From NCBI GenBank assembly GCA_032433595.1, contig JASWJB010000059.1, positions 62,001 to 126,000 of the forward strand: a stretch of 64,000 bases of DNA. The letters are read 5' to 3'. The notes under the pieces are model-generated. The model had not been told where the DNA came from, ran no database searches, and saw only the letters and a list, made by a program, of their open reading frames with translations. Positions 1 to 10,578 of this stretch are shown here, piece by piece. Both the position numbers and the translations under genes were made by a program. Position 1 is the stretch's first letter. Each line of letters starts with the position of its first letter. The DNA is from Conoideocrella luteorostrata. Lineage: Eukaryota; Ascomycota; Sordariomycetes; Hypocreales; Clavicipitaceae.

Positions 1-782
1 TATTTAGGGGAATTGACAAAAGAGGTTACTTGCTGATGGAATATTCATGCCAAATCAGGGAGTATTGTCATCTCTTCTCTTCAAATCACCAGCCACTTCA
101 TTCACACTCCTCTGGCCTTATTACTCTGTGATCGCACGAGATATAGTGTGTAGAATAAATTTCGTAGCCGTGATTTCTAAATGATTGCCTTGGCTTGTGT
201 TCGCACCCCGAGAAGGCCAATGAACAACACAACGCCAAGGACAGATTTAGCCAGAGTAACAGCCGAGAAACTCCAAGCGGCTTCAATCAATGCCATGTAG
301 ACATCGCGACGACGACAAGCGGAGGCTCAAATGGGATTGCATAGCAAAGCAACTAAAGTTGCACGGAATGTTTTCTTATTGAGTCTTACTGACTAATGAG
401 GTAGTATTATTGACCATGCCAAGAGCCGTAACACTTTTTCACTACGCATTACACACTGAGCCAGCTTAAAATGAACATGAGGTGAAGATGGGTGTAGGAG
501 GAGGTTAGAAAAGCAAAAGAAAGGGAGGTGGGGTTCTAGCTGTCATATTCGGCGAGGTGCATGAAAACTTTTCCGCATGTCTTGCTGGTGGGCATGCTCT
601 GACGTGGCAAATAATAACCGATAAGAGACGCCGATCCGGATCTGAAAACTAATCCTTTTAGAATTACCTCAATGTGCCGCATTTATTCCGATTAGTTGGT
701 GCTTTCTTGCGGAGACGTGGGCTGTCCTTCTCTCGCTCGCTTCGACCGCATCAAACAAGGTAAAATCTAGTACAGCCTGAGA
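1..782. other. Left-edge intergenic region and monooxygenase promoter
   Basis: I see no convincing gene here. On the minus strand two overlapping frames between about 98 and 340 encode short hydrophobic peptides, one with a signal-peptide look and one starting at an ATG at 296 with a single membrane-like stretch. Neither has enough length or structure to call a gene. The right-hand 200 bases presumably hold the promoter and leader of the monooxygenase that begins at 783. Confidence 0.5.
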
Positions 783-2252
783 ATGTCACTGCTTCCAGCA
801 TTGCAACGGGAAATGGGGCTCAATATCATTGTCGTTGGTGCAGGAATCGGTGGTCTCTGTAGCGCCGTCGCGCTCCAGCAAGCCGGCCACAATGTAAAAG
901 TAGGTGCACATGTTGTCATTGCATGACTGCTGCCCGAGATGATTCAATACTTATACAAAATGTGTCCTAGGTTTTTGAAAAATCAGAGTTCAATAGAGAG
1001 GTAGGGGCCGCTTTGTTACTTGCCCCGAATGCAGAGCGCGTTCTGCTCAGCTTGGGCTTCGACTTCCAACGCGCGCGAGCAGACGAGATGAATTGCTGGG
1101 AGGTCCTGGATGGTGTCACTCTGCAAGCATTGAGCAAGACCGATTTCAGTGATTCTCGTGAGAAATACGGGGCCTCTTTACACAGTATACACCGGGCAGA
1201 TTTACACCAGGAGCTTTTGCACCTGGCCTCCCGTCCGGCTGGTCCTGAAAGCTCGGGTCGACTAAGCCTTCATCTTGCATCCCGTGTGGTGTCGGCGCAC
1301 TGGGATGGCTATGTAGACCTCGAAGATGGGACAAGACACCACGCCGATCTTGTCGTGGCAGCGGATGGTCTGCATTCAGTCATCCGTAGCGTTGTGACGG
1401 GAGATCAGCGCCAGGATGGGATGTGCGCAACGCCATCTGGCATGAGCGCATTCCGATTTCTGATTCCAACCGACTTACTAAAAAACAATCCGCATTTTCA
1501 AAGCCTTCGCAAGATCAAAGGGCCAGGATCAACGATATTTGCGGACACAAAACACGTAACAGAGAGACATATGGTGTGGTATGACTGTCAACAGTATGCA
1601 TAGCCCTGCCATGAAAGACCGAAACCCCGTCCTGATCCATTTCAGATTGTCTAATCATATTCTCAATATAGGGGCCAAGTTCAGAATTTTGTGGGCGTTC
1701 GTACCACATCTGAAGCAGGGGATCATGGTGAGACTATTAATGCAATATTGCGGCTTCGTTGACTCACTTTTTAATATTGTTACAGACCTTAAAGCACTAA
1801 TGCGCAGTGAGTTTGAGGACTTTCATCCAAGTCTGTTACAACTTATTCAGGTTGCCCCTAAAGTGACCGACTGGCCTCTGTACATTTATGACCCTCTTCC
1901 AGTGTGGTCCAAAGGCAAGATTATTCTAGTTGGGGATGCGGCGCATCCAGTAGGTGCAAACACTACACATGTAACGACAACCGAATTAATCGCTATGTAG
2001 ATGCTTCCTTTTGGTGGACAAGGGGCGAACCAAGCCATTGAAGACGCCGGTGCCTTGGGTGCTCTCTTCGCTGGTGTTAGTTCGCCCAGCCTGGTATCCG
2101 AGCGTCTCAAACTTTTCGAAGACGTCCGTCGGCTAAGAGCCTCCCGTGTTCAAATACTATCCAAAGCAAGGCTCGGTAAAGAAAAGGAGGTAGAGGCAGA
2201 GCTAATGCAATATGCAGACCCGCCAGGAGCTAGTACGTCCAATGCCCTGTGA
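783..2252 (+). CDS. FAD-dependent aromatic monooxygenase (salicylate hydroxylase-like)
   Basis: Five exons fit: 783-899, 971-1593, 1672-1727, 1786-1949 and 2001-2252, giving 403 residues. All introns are GT..AG and frames join cleanly. The product looks like a flavoprotein hydroxylase of the salicylate/6-hydroxynicotinate hydroxylase family, which uses NAD(P)H and O2 to hydroxylate small aromatic rings. Visible evidence: the N-terminal dinucleotide-binding motif VGAGIGGLCSA (about residues 18-28), the mid-protein DG motif (VVAADGLHSVIRS), the FAD ribityl-binding GDAAHP motif split by the last intron, and the following MLPFGGQGANQAIEDA. The length is near the usual 400-450 residues. The start at 783 is the first ATG before the nucleotide-binding fold; a second Met lies at codon 11. 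The substrate cannot be inferred. The gene sits beside a receptor-like gene and two transporters, in an AT-rich, repeat-bearing region. Confidence 0.86.
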
Positions 2253-2580
2253 TATCCTGGAGCATGACTATTGAATGATTTCCATGATGATGAACACGAT
2301 TCACAGACTGACTATGAGATTAGACGTACCTACATCTATTCATGAGCGATATGAGCACGATTTCGCGTAAGGGTGGCTTAACAAATCTATTTTTGCCTCG
2401 AGGACAACATGCTAACGATAAATGTAGGTTCGACGTCCTTGAGAGATGCCGGGAAGTTCTGGCATAAAGGGAACTAAGTTTATTACGCGGGAAAGACTAT
2501 TTTTTTACGTCGCTGCCTTTGCTCAGGAATGTTGCGAATAGAATAGTCTGGGTAAACACAGTCACTCAGGCGACAGAACC

Positions 2581-2790
2581 ATCCCATACGAGGGAGGTTC
2601 GAACACAGTAGTAGATAAAGTTTAATAACAACTATCTTACATCTCAGAAGCATATGAGCGTGATTTCTTCTATGTTTTATCTATGCCTTTACAGCCTTTC
2701 ATTATATATACTAATTTAACAGCATATATACAGAAGTAGCATTCTACCAGACGAACCCAGCACGTAACAAGGAGTGTCACTTGTGTTCAT
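2581..2790 (+). repeat. Degenerate arm of the 49.6-kb inverted-repeat element
   Basis: By eye this stretch aligns over about 200 bases with the left arm at 49531-49711 and with the complement of the right arm at 49787-49950. Landmarks kept in order are CATCCCATA/AGCCCATA, GTAGTAGATAAA versus GCAGTAGATGAA, TGATTT..TCTATG, CTATGCCTTTA, and ACGAACCCAGCACGTAACA, the last exact against the right arm. Many differences are C-to-T or G-to-A, the pattern expected of repeat-induced point mutation. No coding capacity is seen. Confidence 0.7.
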
Positions 2791-2884
2791 TGGAAGAGAT
2801 AGAACCTTGTGAAGATAATAGGCTACAACTTTAGAAATCCTAAGGCGGAGTGAGACGAAAAGCTTACTCTAATTATCCTATTCC

Positions 2885-3072
2885 TGTTGGAATCCTGCCG
2901 TCAAGCACAATAGGAAGCACGGAGCGGGTCACGTGGTCACCTTTCGGCCACGATATTTATACGGCGATATCGAGCCCCCACCTTGACTTGTTTCTTCTTC
3001 TTAGATATAAAGAGATTATACAATATATTACATTTTAACCGCAATTAGTATCGATACCGTAATTACACAACA
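2885..3072 (+). mobile_element. Possible solo LTR
   Basis: The interval opens with TGTTGGAATCC and closes with TTACACAACA, so the ends form a short inverted repeat (TGTTG..CAACA) as in copia/gypsy long terminal repeats. A TATA-like ATTTATACGG lies inside near 2956. I found no target-site duplication (flanking ATTCC versus CCCTG) and no second copy, so this may be chance. Confidence 0.25.
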
Positions 3073-3611
3073 CCCTGTGCAACCCATAATTCCCTTATGT
3101 AATAAATTTATATTGAGATAAGCGTAGGTCAAGAAAGTCAGAGAGTAAGGTATATCTTCCGTTAAGACTTTTATATACCCTTAGATCTAAAACTACAGCT
3201 AATACAAACATATGCGTAGCATTAGTGTCAGTTTTAGTTATAGTAGTTATTTATGTACACCAATACTAGGGCGGAATGATAATCTTAGGGATTCCACGGA
3301 GATAATAGTGGCTTTTCTGTGCTAATAAGTATTCGAGGGTATCTAATACTAACTAGTATATAGAACAAGCGATTATATTAGCTACTGTATGAGCCCCATC
3401 CAAGGCGAGAGTTTCTTCACCAAAAACAGAATTATAATTAGTGAGTTTATATAAATTGGATACCCCCCCCTCCCACTAAGAGTGTTAGGAAGAACCCGTC
3501 TGTTGGTGGAGAATTCCGTGGAAATTATCCTGCTCTGCAAAACAACATCATACGATATGACTTGCAACCGGATCAAAGCCTTCAAATCAGTAGCTAGAAA
3601 CTATTTACAAG

Positions 3612-3633
3612 AAGAGGTCTAATTCCTCGTCAA
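3612..3633 (+). repeat. 22-base fragment shared with 9175-9196
   Basis: The bases read AAGAGGTCTAATTCCTCGTC then AA. The copy at 9175-9196 differs by one C-to-T change. Similarity past the ends is weak, so these may be remnants of one dispersed element. Confidence 0.45.
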
Positions 3634-4039
3634 AATAGCTAGAATACAGGAGCAATTCCACGATATCAGATTCCACTTTCGTAGTTGCTTCCTTTGGGAC
3701 AAAGAGGGCTGGCTTCGTGGCTCAAAAATGCAGTTTCCGTAGCCCACCCCGACAAAATATAGGGTTCAATTGCCGCATTGGTACCGGAGCGATCTAAAAC
3801 GAGGTTGCCGATTAGCATAAAGGACAATACCGACTGTGGCGACGTGGTTCCTTGTGTTGAGTGTATTTCAGAAAGGTTTCGCTATTCGCGACATAACATT
3901 GCGCTGCTGCTACCTTAGCCGAGATCAAATAGACAATATTTGGTATTTAGGAAGAAACAGTCACGGGGCGCAACTTTGACGTCTGCTCCGCCAGCGTATA
4001 AATAAATAAAAATACGCCTCTATTCTCTTGAAACTATAA

Positions 4040-5526
4040 TTACACCTCTCCTCGTTTCATCTCTTCTCTAGCGGCCCGACTATGATCAACTGTGACCTCT
4101 ACTTCGTTCTGGACCCAGATGGAGCAATCAGTCATCGGTTTTCGTCGGACCTGTGTCGGCTCATTGCCGCGAACATTGATTACATTAAGACCGATGCCGT
4201 CCTCCGCCTTGAGACTGTTTTGCTCTTGACTGTGACTGAGCTGCTTGAACCCCCCGGCGGCATGCCTGTGTCGTCCATCTGACAAGCGATTGCTATCATA
4301 CGGGTCCGAGGGATGACTGTGAGGCAAATAGTGCCTTAGCACTTGTGGCCCGATGACAGGCATGGACGCGCAAACCACTGCGGCGACCTCGGTTGCAGCC
4401 GAAAGAATGAGGAAAATGACAACTCCGTCTGTAAATAATTAGATGGTATGCTCGTTTTGAACCAGCCATGTCGGTTATGCTTACAGCTTGGGTCAATCTT
4501 GTCATCAGTATCAAAATTCAGCTCTACGATGCGAACCATGTCCAACAGACAAGCACTAAAAGAAGCTTCAGGTTAATACTAGCTCGACACGAATGCAGCA
4601 GCCATAAGTCCCGACTTACATCAGCCCGACGGAGAAGACAAGCGTCAACCCAATTTTCGCCTTCCTCGTCATATGCAACCTAAATATCGTCGCAACTGGC
4701 AGAATGAGAACCATGATGTCTGAGAACAGACCAAAGATGAGAGGGATGGAAACGTTGGTGACCGTTGTCGCATTGCACTGGCCAGTTATTGGATACGGCG
4801 GGGGCCGGTTGTACCGATGATAGTACTGCATGAAATAATATATGGGTGGCCAACACTGAAAGGCGTAGAAGCCGGTTGCACCTATCAGCCATAGCAATAC
4901 GTAGACCATATTGGCCCACCAGGCGATCCGAAGCCAGGCTTGATTGACCAGAAACAGGCGGCGATAAAAGAACAAGAGCGCCAGCTTAATGAGGCTGAAT
5001 GTTGGCCCAGTAAGCAGCATGGTTGCCCAGACATGCTAAGCAGCAAAACATCAGCACTATATCGGCGGCGATTTGGGGTCCAGACCCAAAAAAAAGTCAC
5101 ATCATACTTTAAAAGTGTGGGAAAGATTGCTAGGGAAATCCGGATCTTCTATATTGATGCGCCAGGAGTGGAGACCGAGCCCATAGTGCGTAGCTGTCCA
5201 GCACGAAGCCATCTCGTCAACAGACTGAAGAGACCAGGAGTATTCAGGCGGAACGGGTCATGCTAGGCTGACATACCTGCCAGCAGGTTCCCAATAACGG
5301 CATCAATACACAATGCGCTGAGCAGGATACAGTAGTCTTCTGCAAACACCTGCCTCAAGCTGCGATGATGGCGATAATACACTTTCCAGTGTACCCATAT
5401 CCTTCCGCTCGCGATGACATTATTGATGACCAAGAGAGTAATAAGGGCGGCGTATATCTGAGGACGGCGATCTTCACTGTACAGCTCCCGCTGCGCAGCA
5501 GTCATGGGCGGTGGTGACGTCGCCAT
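4040..5526 (-). CDS. Seven-helix fungal rhodopsin-like / PTH11-type membrane protein
   Basis: Five exons on the minus strand fit: 5526-5277, 5193-5108, 5035-4620, 4555-4485 and 4428-4040, giving 403 residues. Every junction keeps frame. The exon 1-2 joint yields LLAATHYGLGLHSW, the exon 3-4 joint yields SVGLIACLLDMVRIVEL, and the exon 4-5 joint yields KIDPSYGVVIFLIL. The protein has about seven hydrophobic helices and the hallmarks of the large fungal rhodopsin-like integral membrane family (SAT4/PTH11-like): FAEDYCILL, YGLGLHSW, a TM3-4 loop, an N-glycosylation-rich CNATTVTNVS loop, and DMVRIVEL. Members are plasma-membrane receptors or receptor-like proteins; PTH11 senses surface cues in rice blast, but most are uncharacterised. 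The N-terminal CFEM Cys-rich domain of classical PTH11 is absent. The hydrophilic C-terminal tail of about 100 residues would be cytoplasmic. The ligand is unknown. Confidence 0.85.
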
Positions 5527-6724
5527 GTCGAACTATGGTGTAGCAGACGATGGGCCAAGGACGAACCTACGAGTATGAAGAGGAATGAATTACTGAGAGC
5601 CAAGATCTTGGTGGATGGTGACGGCAGAATTGAAACATATATCATGGCCTTTGGTTTTCCGCCCCCATCTCCCGAATCGTGGAATTGCAGCCACCCGGCT
5701 TGCTCTTGGCCACGTTGCAGGGGGAAAAAATATTAAAGATATATATGCCTCCCAGGGTGCATGGCTGCAACTCTTGTTGCTGACTCCCTGAACATGTTGA
5801 GACGGGACCTTGCTGATGACGGAGAGCAAGCAGTGGCTACTTGTCGTACGCATGTTGCTGCCACACAAGCGAGTACCGAACGCTGGTGAAAGGTGGTGCG
5901 CATCAGGCAGCTATGGTTGGGCAGATAAAGGCTCCTGCGGGATACAAAGAACAAAGAGAGGTGTTGGACGGGCAGCCCAGGTCGCCTTGTTCCAGTTCAT
6001 GTCGCAATGTGCCGGGTTGTTCGGAGTACGGTGGAGCGTTTTCGTGTGGTTACACGGCATGTAAGCAAGCAGTCAGACGGCCATTTGTCCCATTTCCTAC
6101 TACGACACATATGATTAGTGACATAATCCTCAGGGTTGGCAGCGCAGGGCATGATCTCGTTGGCTGCCGGGTTGCGAAATGAGGACCGGTCGACTGATAA
6201 TGATGCGACAAATACGCATATTCAACCAGGGCTTCTGCGCCTCATCGGCTCGCATGCGGGCGACGCATCATTTCCCTTTCCGTGCCGCAAAACCTGACCG
6301 TGTGCCGGACTGGACTGGACTGTTCTACAGTGCAGATTTTCTTTGTTATCTGCCGCTCTGCACGTAAAAAAGTGAGGCAAATAGTGAGGTTGGGGTAACA
6401 CGGCTTTATCTGGTTCTACTTGCGCGCACCCACCTTTTGTCAAATGACCGCGAAGGGCCTCCGGACACTGATGACGGACAGTTTCATCGACAGCTTGCAT
6501 AATTTAGGTCCGATTATCGGATCTATCGCATGTTGGTTGGATGCCATCCATAGCGGCCAACAAACAAAGGGCTCTGGAAATTTTATTGTGAAAACCCAGC
6601 GCATATTTAACGCCACCGGGCATTGCTTCGTCGGTCCCTTCTATGTTCGCTTGCTTTCCTCACCTCCAGCAATTTGCACCTTGTAATCTCCCAACACGCC
6701 GCGCGCCCGACAAGCACAGCCGAC
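5527..6724. other. Intergenic region between receptor-like and transporter genes
   Basis: This is a divergent intergenic region of about 1.2 kb with no convincing gene. A TATA-like CATATTTAA at about 6602 lies 120 bases upstream of the transporter start. If transcription begins just after it, an ATG at 6643 would open a 39-codon upstream ORF that overlaps the transporter start and ends at 6762. Confidence 0.5.
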
Positions 6725-8514
6725 ATGGACGACAGATCGCATCTCGGCAGCAGCCGTCGTGAACCAAGCGACGAGAAAACCGTCAATGATGGATCTGGAT
6801 CAGAAGCATTGGTCAGTCATGATAAAGCCGCCGACGCGCGCATCCGCAGGAAACTCGATCTCCATATGATGCCGTTGTTTTTCGTGTTGTACATGCTGGC
6901 GTTCTTGGATCGCGGGAATATCGGCAACGCGCAGGTCGCCGGCATGGGGAAGGCACTGCACTTGACGAGCAGCCAGTATGCTTGGTTTGCGACAATCTTC
7001 TACATCACATACATTGTATTCGAGTTCTCGCTGCTATTCTGGAAGATCTTTCCGCCCCATTTGGTCGGTGCCGCTGTCGTATTGGCTTGGTGAGTTCCAC
7101 CGTGGTTTGGTCGCAAAACAAATATAAGAGACAAAAAAAAGGAAATCTGAAATCATCTAATTGCATAAATTTAGGGGCACCATGGGAACTTGCCAAGCCG
7201 CTGTGCAGAGCTGGGGTGGCATGATGGCGGTTCGGTTTCTGCTTGGCGCATTCGAGGCAGCTTATGCGTGAGTTTGAGTTTGCCTGTCGTCCCAACGCGT
7301 GCGACAACTACGAGGCAGGCATCTTGCAGCTCAGTTCTGACGTGTGTTTTTTGTTGATCAGGCCTGGAATAATCTACCTCCTTTCATTCTTCTACCTTCG
7401 ACACGAAATCGGTTTCAGATGCGGCCTGTTTGCGTCTGCGGCACCGCTCGCGTCGACGTTCGCCGGCGCTCTCGCATACGGCATCACCAGTGGTCACTCT
7501 CACTTTGCCAATTGGCGGCTGCTGTTTCTAGTTGAGGGCCTAGCGACGGTCATAATGGCACCAGTTGCGTTCTTCTTCATCCCCGACTCCCCGGACAAGG
7601 CGCGATTTCTCACGGCCGAAGAAAAACAGATTGTCAAGCGTCGTGCTGTGCGTCAAGTTGGAACAGACCCAAGCTCTCGGATCGGCGGGCTGAACGGCAA
7701 AGAGTTTATACTGACGTTGGTCGACTACAAGGCATGGTTTGTTGCGGTTCGTTGCTCCAGCACCATCCCCCATATTGATGACTGGCCCTTGTTCCCCAAT
7801 ATCGACTGAACTGACGTGGTGCCAGCTAATGTACTTCGCCGCCAATGTCAGCTATGCCAGCTTACCTGTCTATCTGCCGACAATTCTCGGCGCAATGGGA
7901 TACAGCAGCATCGATGCACAGGGTCTCAGCGCACCGCCGTACTTCCTCGCCTTCCTGTCCGCCCTCCTGACAACATACATTGCCGATCGAACACAGCAGC
8001 GCGGTATCACACTCATCGTTACATCGCTCGTCGGAGGTATCGGTTACATCCTACTCGCCACCGTGGAAACTGTTGGAGTTCGGTACTTTGCCGTATTCCT
8101 CGCTGCTGCCGGGGTTTTCTCGACAATCCCCAACATCCTATCATGGACATTGAGTACGGATGACCCCCCTGCTGTCAATCTTAATCTTTCAAAACGCATC
8201 TGAGCTAACTTGCGCTCAAAGACAATCAAGGTTCCGACACCCGACGCGGTGCAAGCCTCGTGCTCATCAACGTTGTTGGCCAGTGCGGATCTGTGCTCTC
8301 GTCCCGAATCTACCCGAATGAAGATGGGCCGCGTTACGTAAAAGGACAATCTATTTGCGCGGCGTTTATGTTCTTTGCAGCTCTTCTTGCTTTTACTCTT
8401 AGACTCTGCCTTGCCTGGGATAATAAGAGGCTTGCGCAGAAGGAATGCGATGCTGATGAGACGCACACTGTTGCGGTTGAGAACTACGGGCCTGGCTTTC
8501 GCTATGTGCTCTGA
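6725..8514 (+). CDS. MFS transporter, anion:cation symporter (ACS) type, copy 1
   Basis: Five exons (6725-7089, 7175-7267, 7362-7746, 7826-8153, 8222-8514) give 487 residues. The start at 6725 (MDDRSHLG) is preferred because it gives the usual short hydrophilic N-terminus; the longer frame upstream has no better ATG. About twelve membrane helices are visible. Family signatures are RKLDLHMMPLFFVLYMLAFLDRGNIGNAQ in helix 1 (quoted in parts: RKLDLHMMPL, LDRGNIGNAQ), the W-G-T-x-T-C-Q segment, RFLLGAFEAAY, FIPDSPDKARFLTAEEK in the central loop, and NNQGSDTRRGASL near helix 10, restored only after splicing the last intron. ACS permeases carry organic anions such as nicotinate, allantoate, pantothenate or biotin with protons across the plasma membrane; the substrate here is unknown. 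A second ACS gene follows at 10.6 kb but differs in sequence and intron positions, so it is not a recent duplicate. Confidence 0.88.
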
Positions 8515-10578
8515 GCATGAAGCGTGCCTTTTATTTTTATTTTTTATTTTCACGTGGATCTACCGCTTTGAAGACCATGAGAAATGGTGCCACCGATGGG
8601 TAGGTTGTACAATGGAGGTACAAAGTGCTGTACATATATTAGAATACGTAGCACTGCGTAGACCGCTTCAAGGCGAGATGCGGAGCTGGCACACTTTGCA
8701 TATAATCAATTCCATCTAGGGGAATTGGTGGTCCTGATTTTGCGCCATCTCACCAGAAGATACTTGCGAGCACCACAATTTCTCAAAGGAGAAAAAGTGA
8801 CCCAGATGCGCTAGTAACAAATGCGAGACTCATTGAATCACTTGCTTCTAGTCACCGCTAATATGCATGCACTATGCCAATAGACACCGTGATATTTCAT
8901 GGAGTGCATGTTAGAGGCCGTTAGAAATAACGAATTGTGTTCTTCACGTGAAATGTTGCTGTAGCTGCGTTCCGCCTTGCCATGTCTTATGCCTTCCAAT
9001 TCCACGGGGAATTCTAGCGCTATGTTAACAGTAATTGCCTTGAAGGTTGTTCTTTACCCCAAGTAAGTGAAAGAAGCTTGTGAAAGGTCTGTCACAGGAA
9101 TACGTGTCATGTAGAGTAAGAAGAGGTCGCTCCTGACGAAATAAAATCTCGATAGAATGGATAGAATTTCCTATAAGAGGTTTAATTCCTCGTCAATTAG
9201 ATAGGCATCAAAGGCACATATACCACTCACAAATTGATCGAAGCTGCTCACATTATAACAATGTCATACAACACGCTTGCTCAAATCGCAATATTCCGCA
9301 AAGGAAAGATAATTTGCGGCCTAGAATCGAGCTTTAACAATGTTGATATAGAAGATAGAAGAACTCTCCCCTAATACATCTATTAGTCAGACCAAGTGTG
9401 GTATCACGGTACAGAAATTTCTTTTATTTGGTAGACTATTATTAGCCGCCTTCTTCATTAAATTTGGTAGCCAAGTGTCCGCCTGTCTTAAGTCCTAGCA
9501 GCATGGATTTTTTGTCTTTAAACCAGGCATTTTGCTACTAGAAAGTAACTGAAGTCATAAGACCTCACATCAGACTAGCAGTGAAATATCATACTACGAG
9601 GCCATGTATTGGACTATAACGCTAGACCTTAGACAACTTATAGACGTCGGATGACTAGGTAGGATACGGTTCTACTATAAAGCTAAGCTATATTCTGCAA
9701 AATATCAACCTCCCCTTAGAAATTTTAATAAACAGTGCTATGCATACTCATACTTACTTCATCGGCTTTGGAGCTTAATTCACTACGATGAATTTTATAT
9801 TTTGCTTTATCTTTCTGCATTTAGTAGCATCACTCTAGTTTCAGCGCTCATAGAATAGCAGTTCCTTTCATTAGCTCAGCAGTCACACTCTCAAGAACAA
9901 GTATACTGTTATGATAGAAAACTGATATGAAAAGCAGCGTCAATATTTGTGTTGAGTCTGGCATTCTGATAGGCCAAGTCAGCAACCGAACTGACTCGCG
10001 CGCGCATCGGCGTATTATCATGTCCGCTGATTGTCAGTATCATCACCACATCAACTATGGATCGGATCGATCTTTTTAGCCGTATGGGTTGATCAACGGG
10101 TTTGGTTCGGTGATGACTAGACCAAAATTAAATGGAAGGTAGAGTTTTACCACAATCTGAGCCGTGAAAACCCATCTGCCAGTCAATACGAGCGAGATGA
10201 GGAGCTGGTACAATACCCAATGCACCCCAAAACCCCAAACTCTAAACTCCAAACTCCAAACCCCCACGCCTTAGCGGCAGATCCCCCGCATTGCGCTGCT
10301 TTAATTTCGACACCTCCATTAAATGCTCCCACTCGCTCTCAAAAGTCCCGACTGGCGGTACCTCGGGGTTACTCTCAGGATGTGACACAAAAGTCGTTTG
10401 GTCTATGCAGGATGCATTTGCGGGGGATATAGCCGGCTCCCATACTGGTTGCTTGTCACAAATGTCGCAGGCCGCCAGCAACTTCATCACAACACATTAG
10501 CGACGAACGCGACTGTGCATCTTAGGGGCCACTCTTCAGTTCCAGCTTAGGTAGATCCCTTGTGATTTCATTGTTGCC
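8515..10578. other. AT-rich intergenic region between the two transporters
   Basis: No gene is seen over about 2 kb. The sequence is AT-rich with many stops in all frames. It contains the 22-base fragment shared with 3612 and, at about 10220-10266, a short run of degenerate CAAACTC/CCAAAC units. A palindromic GATCGGATCGATC stretch lies near 10062. It looks like decayed mobile DNA plus the promoter of the next transporter. Confidence 0.5.
9175..9196 (+). repeat. 22-base fragment shared with 3612-3633
   Basis: It matches the fragment at 3612-3633 in 21 of 22 positions; the one difference (C there, T here) is a RIP-type transition. It lies in gene-free AT-rich DNA. Confidence 0.45.

Larger units (their letters stand above)
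2253..4039. other. AT-rich gene-free region with repeat relics
   Basis: No intact gene is seen. The stretch is AT-rich and holds a degraded copy of the inverted-repeat element found near 49.6 kb (2581-2790), a possible solo LTR (2885-3072), a C-rich run near 3465, and a 22-base fragment (3612-3633) shared with position 9175. Short ORFs here have no recognisable domain. This looks like decayed transposon sequence. Confidence 0.6.

Noticed and set aside
98..286. Minus-strand 62-codon frame with a signal-peptide-like start and five Cys
   Set aside because: It starts at TTG, has no in-frame ATG and a stop immediately upstream. An overlapping frame from an ATG at 296 is equally hydrophobic. Neither is long enough to support a secreted-protein call.
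10220..10266. CAAACTC/CCAAAC units resembling telomeric repeat
   Set aside because: Units are irregular and do not match the fungal telomere repeat TTAGGG/CCCTAA; the run is under 50 bases.
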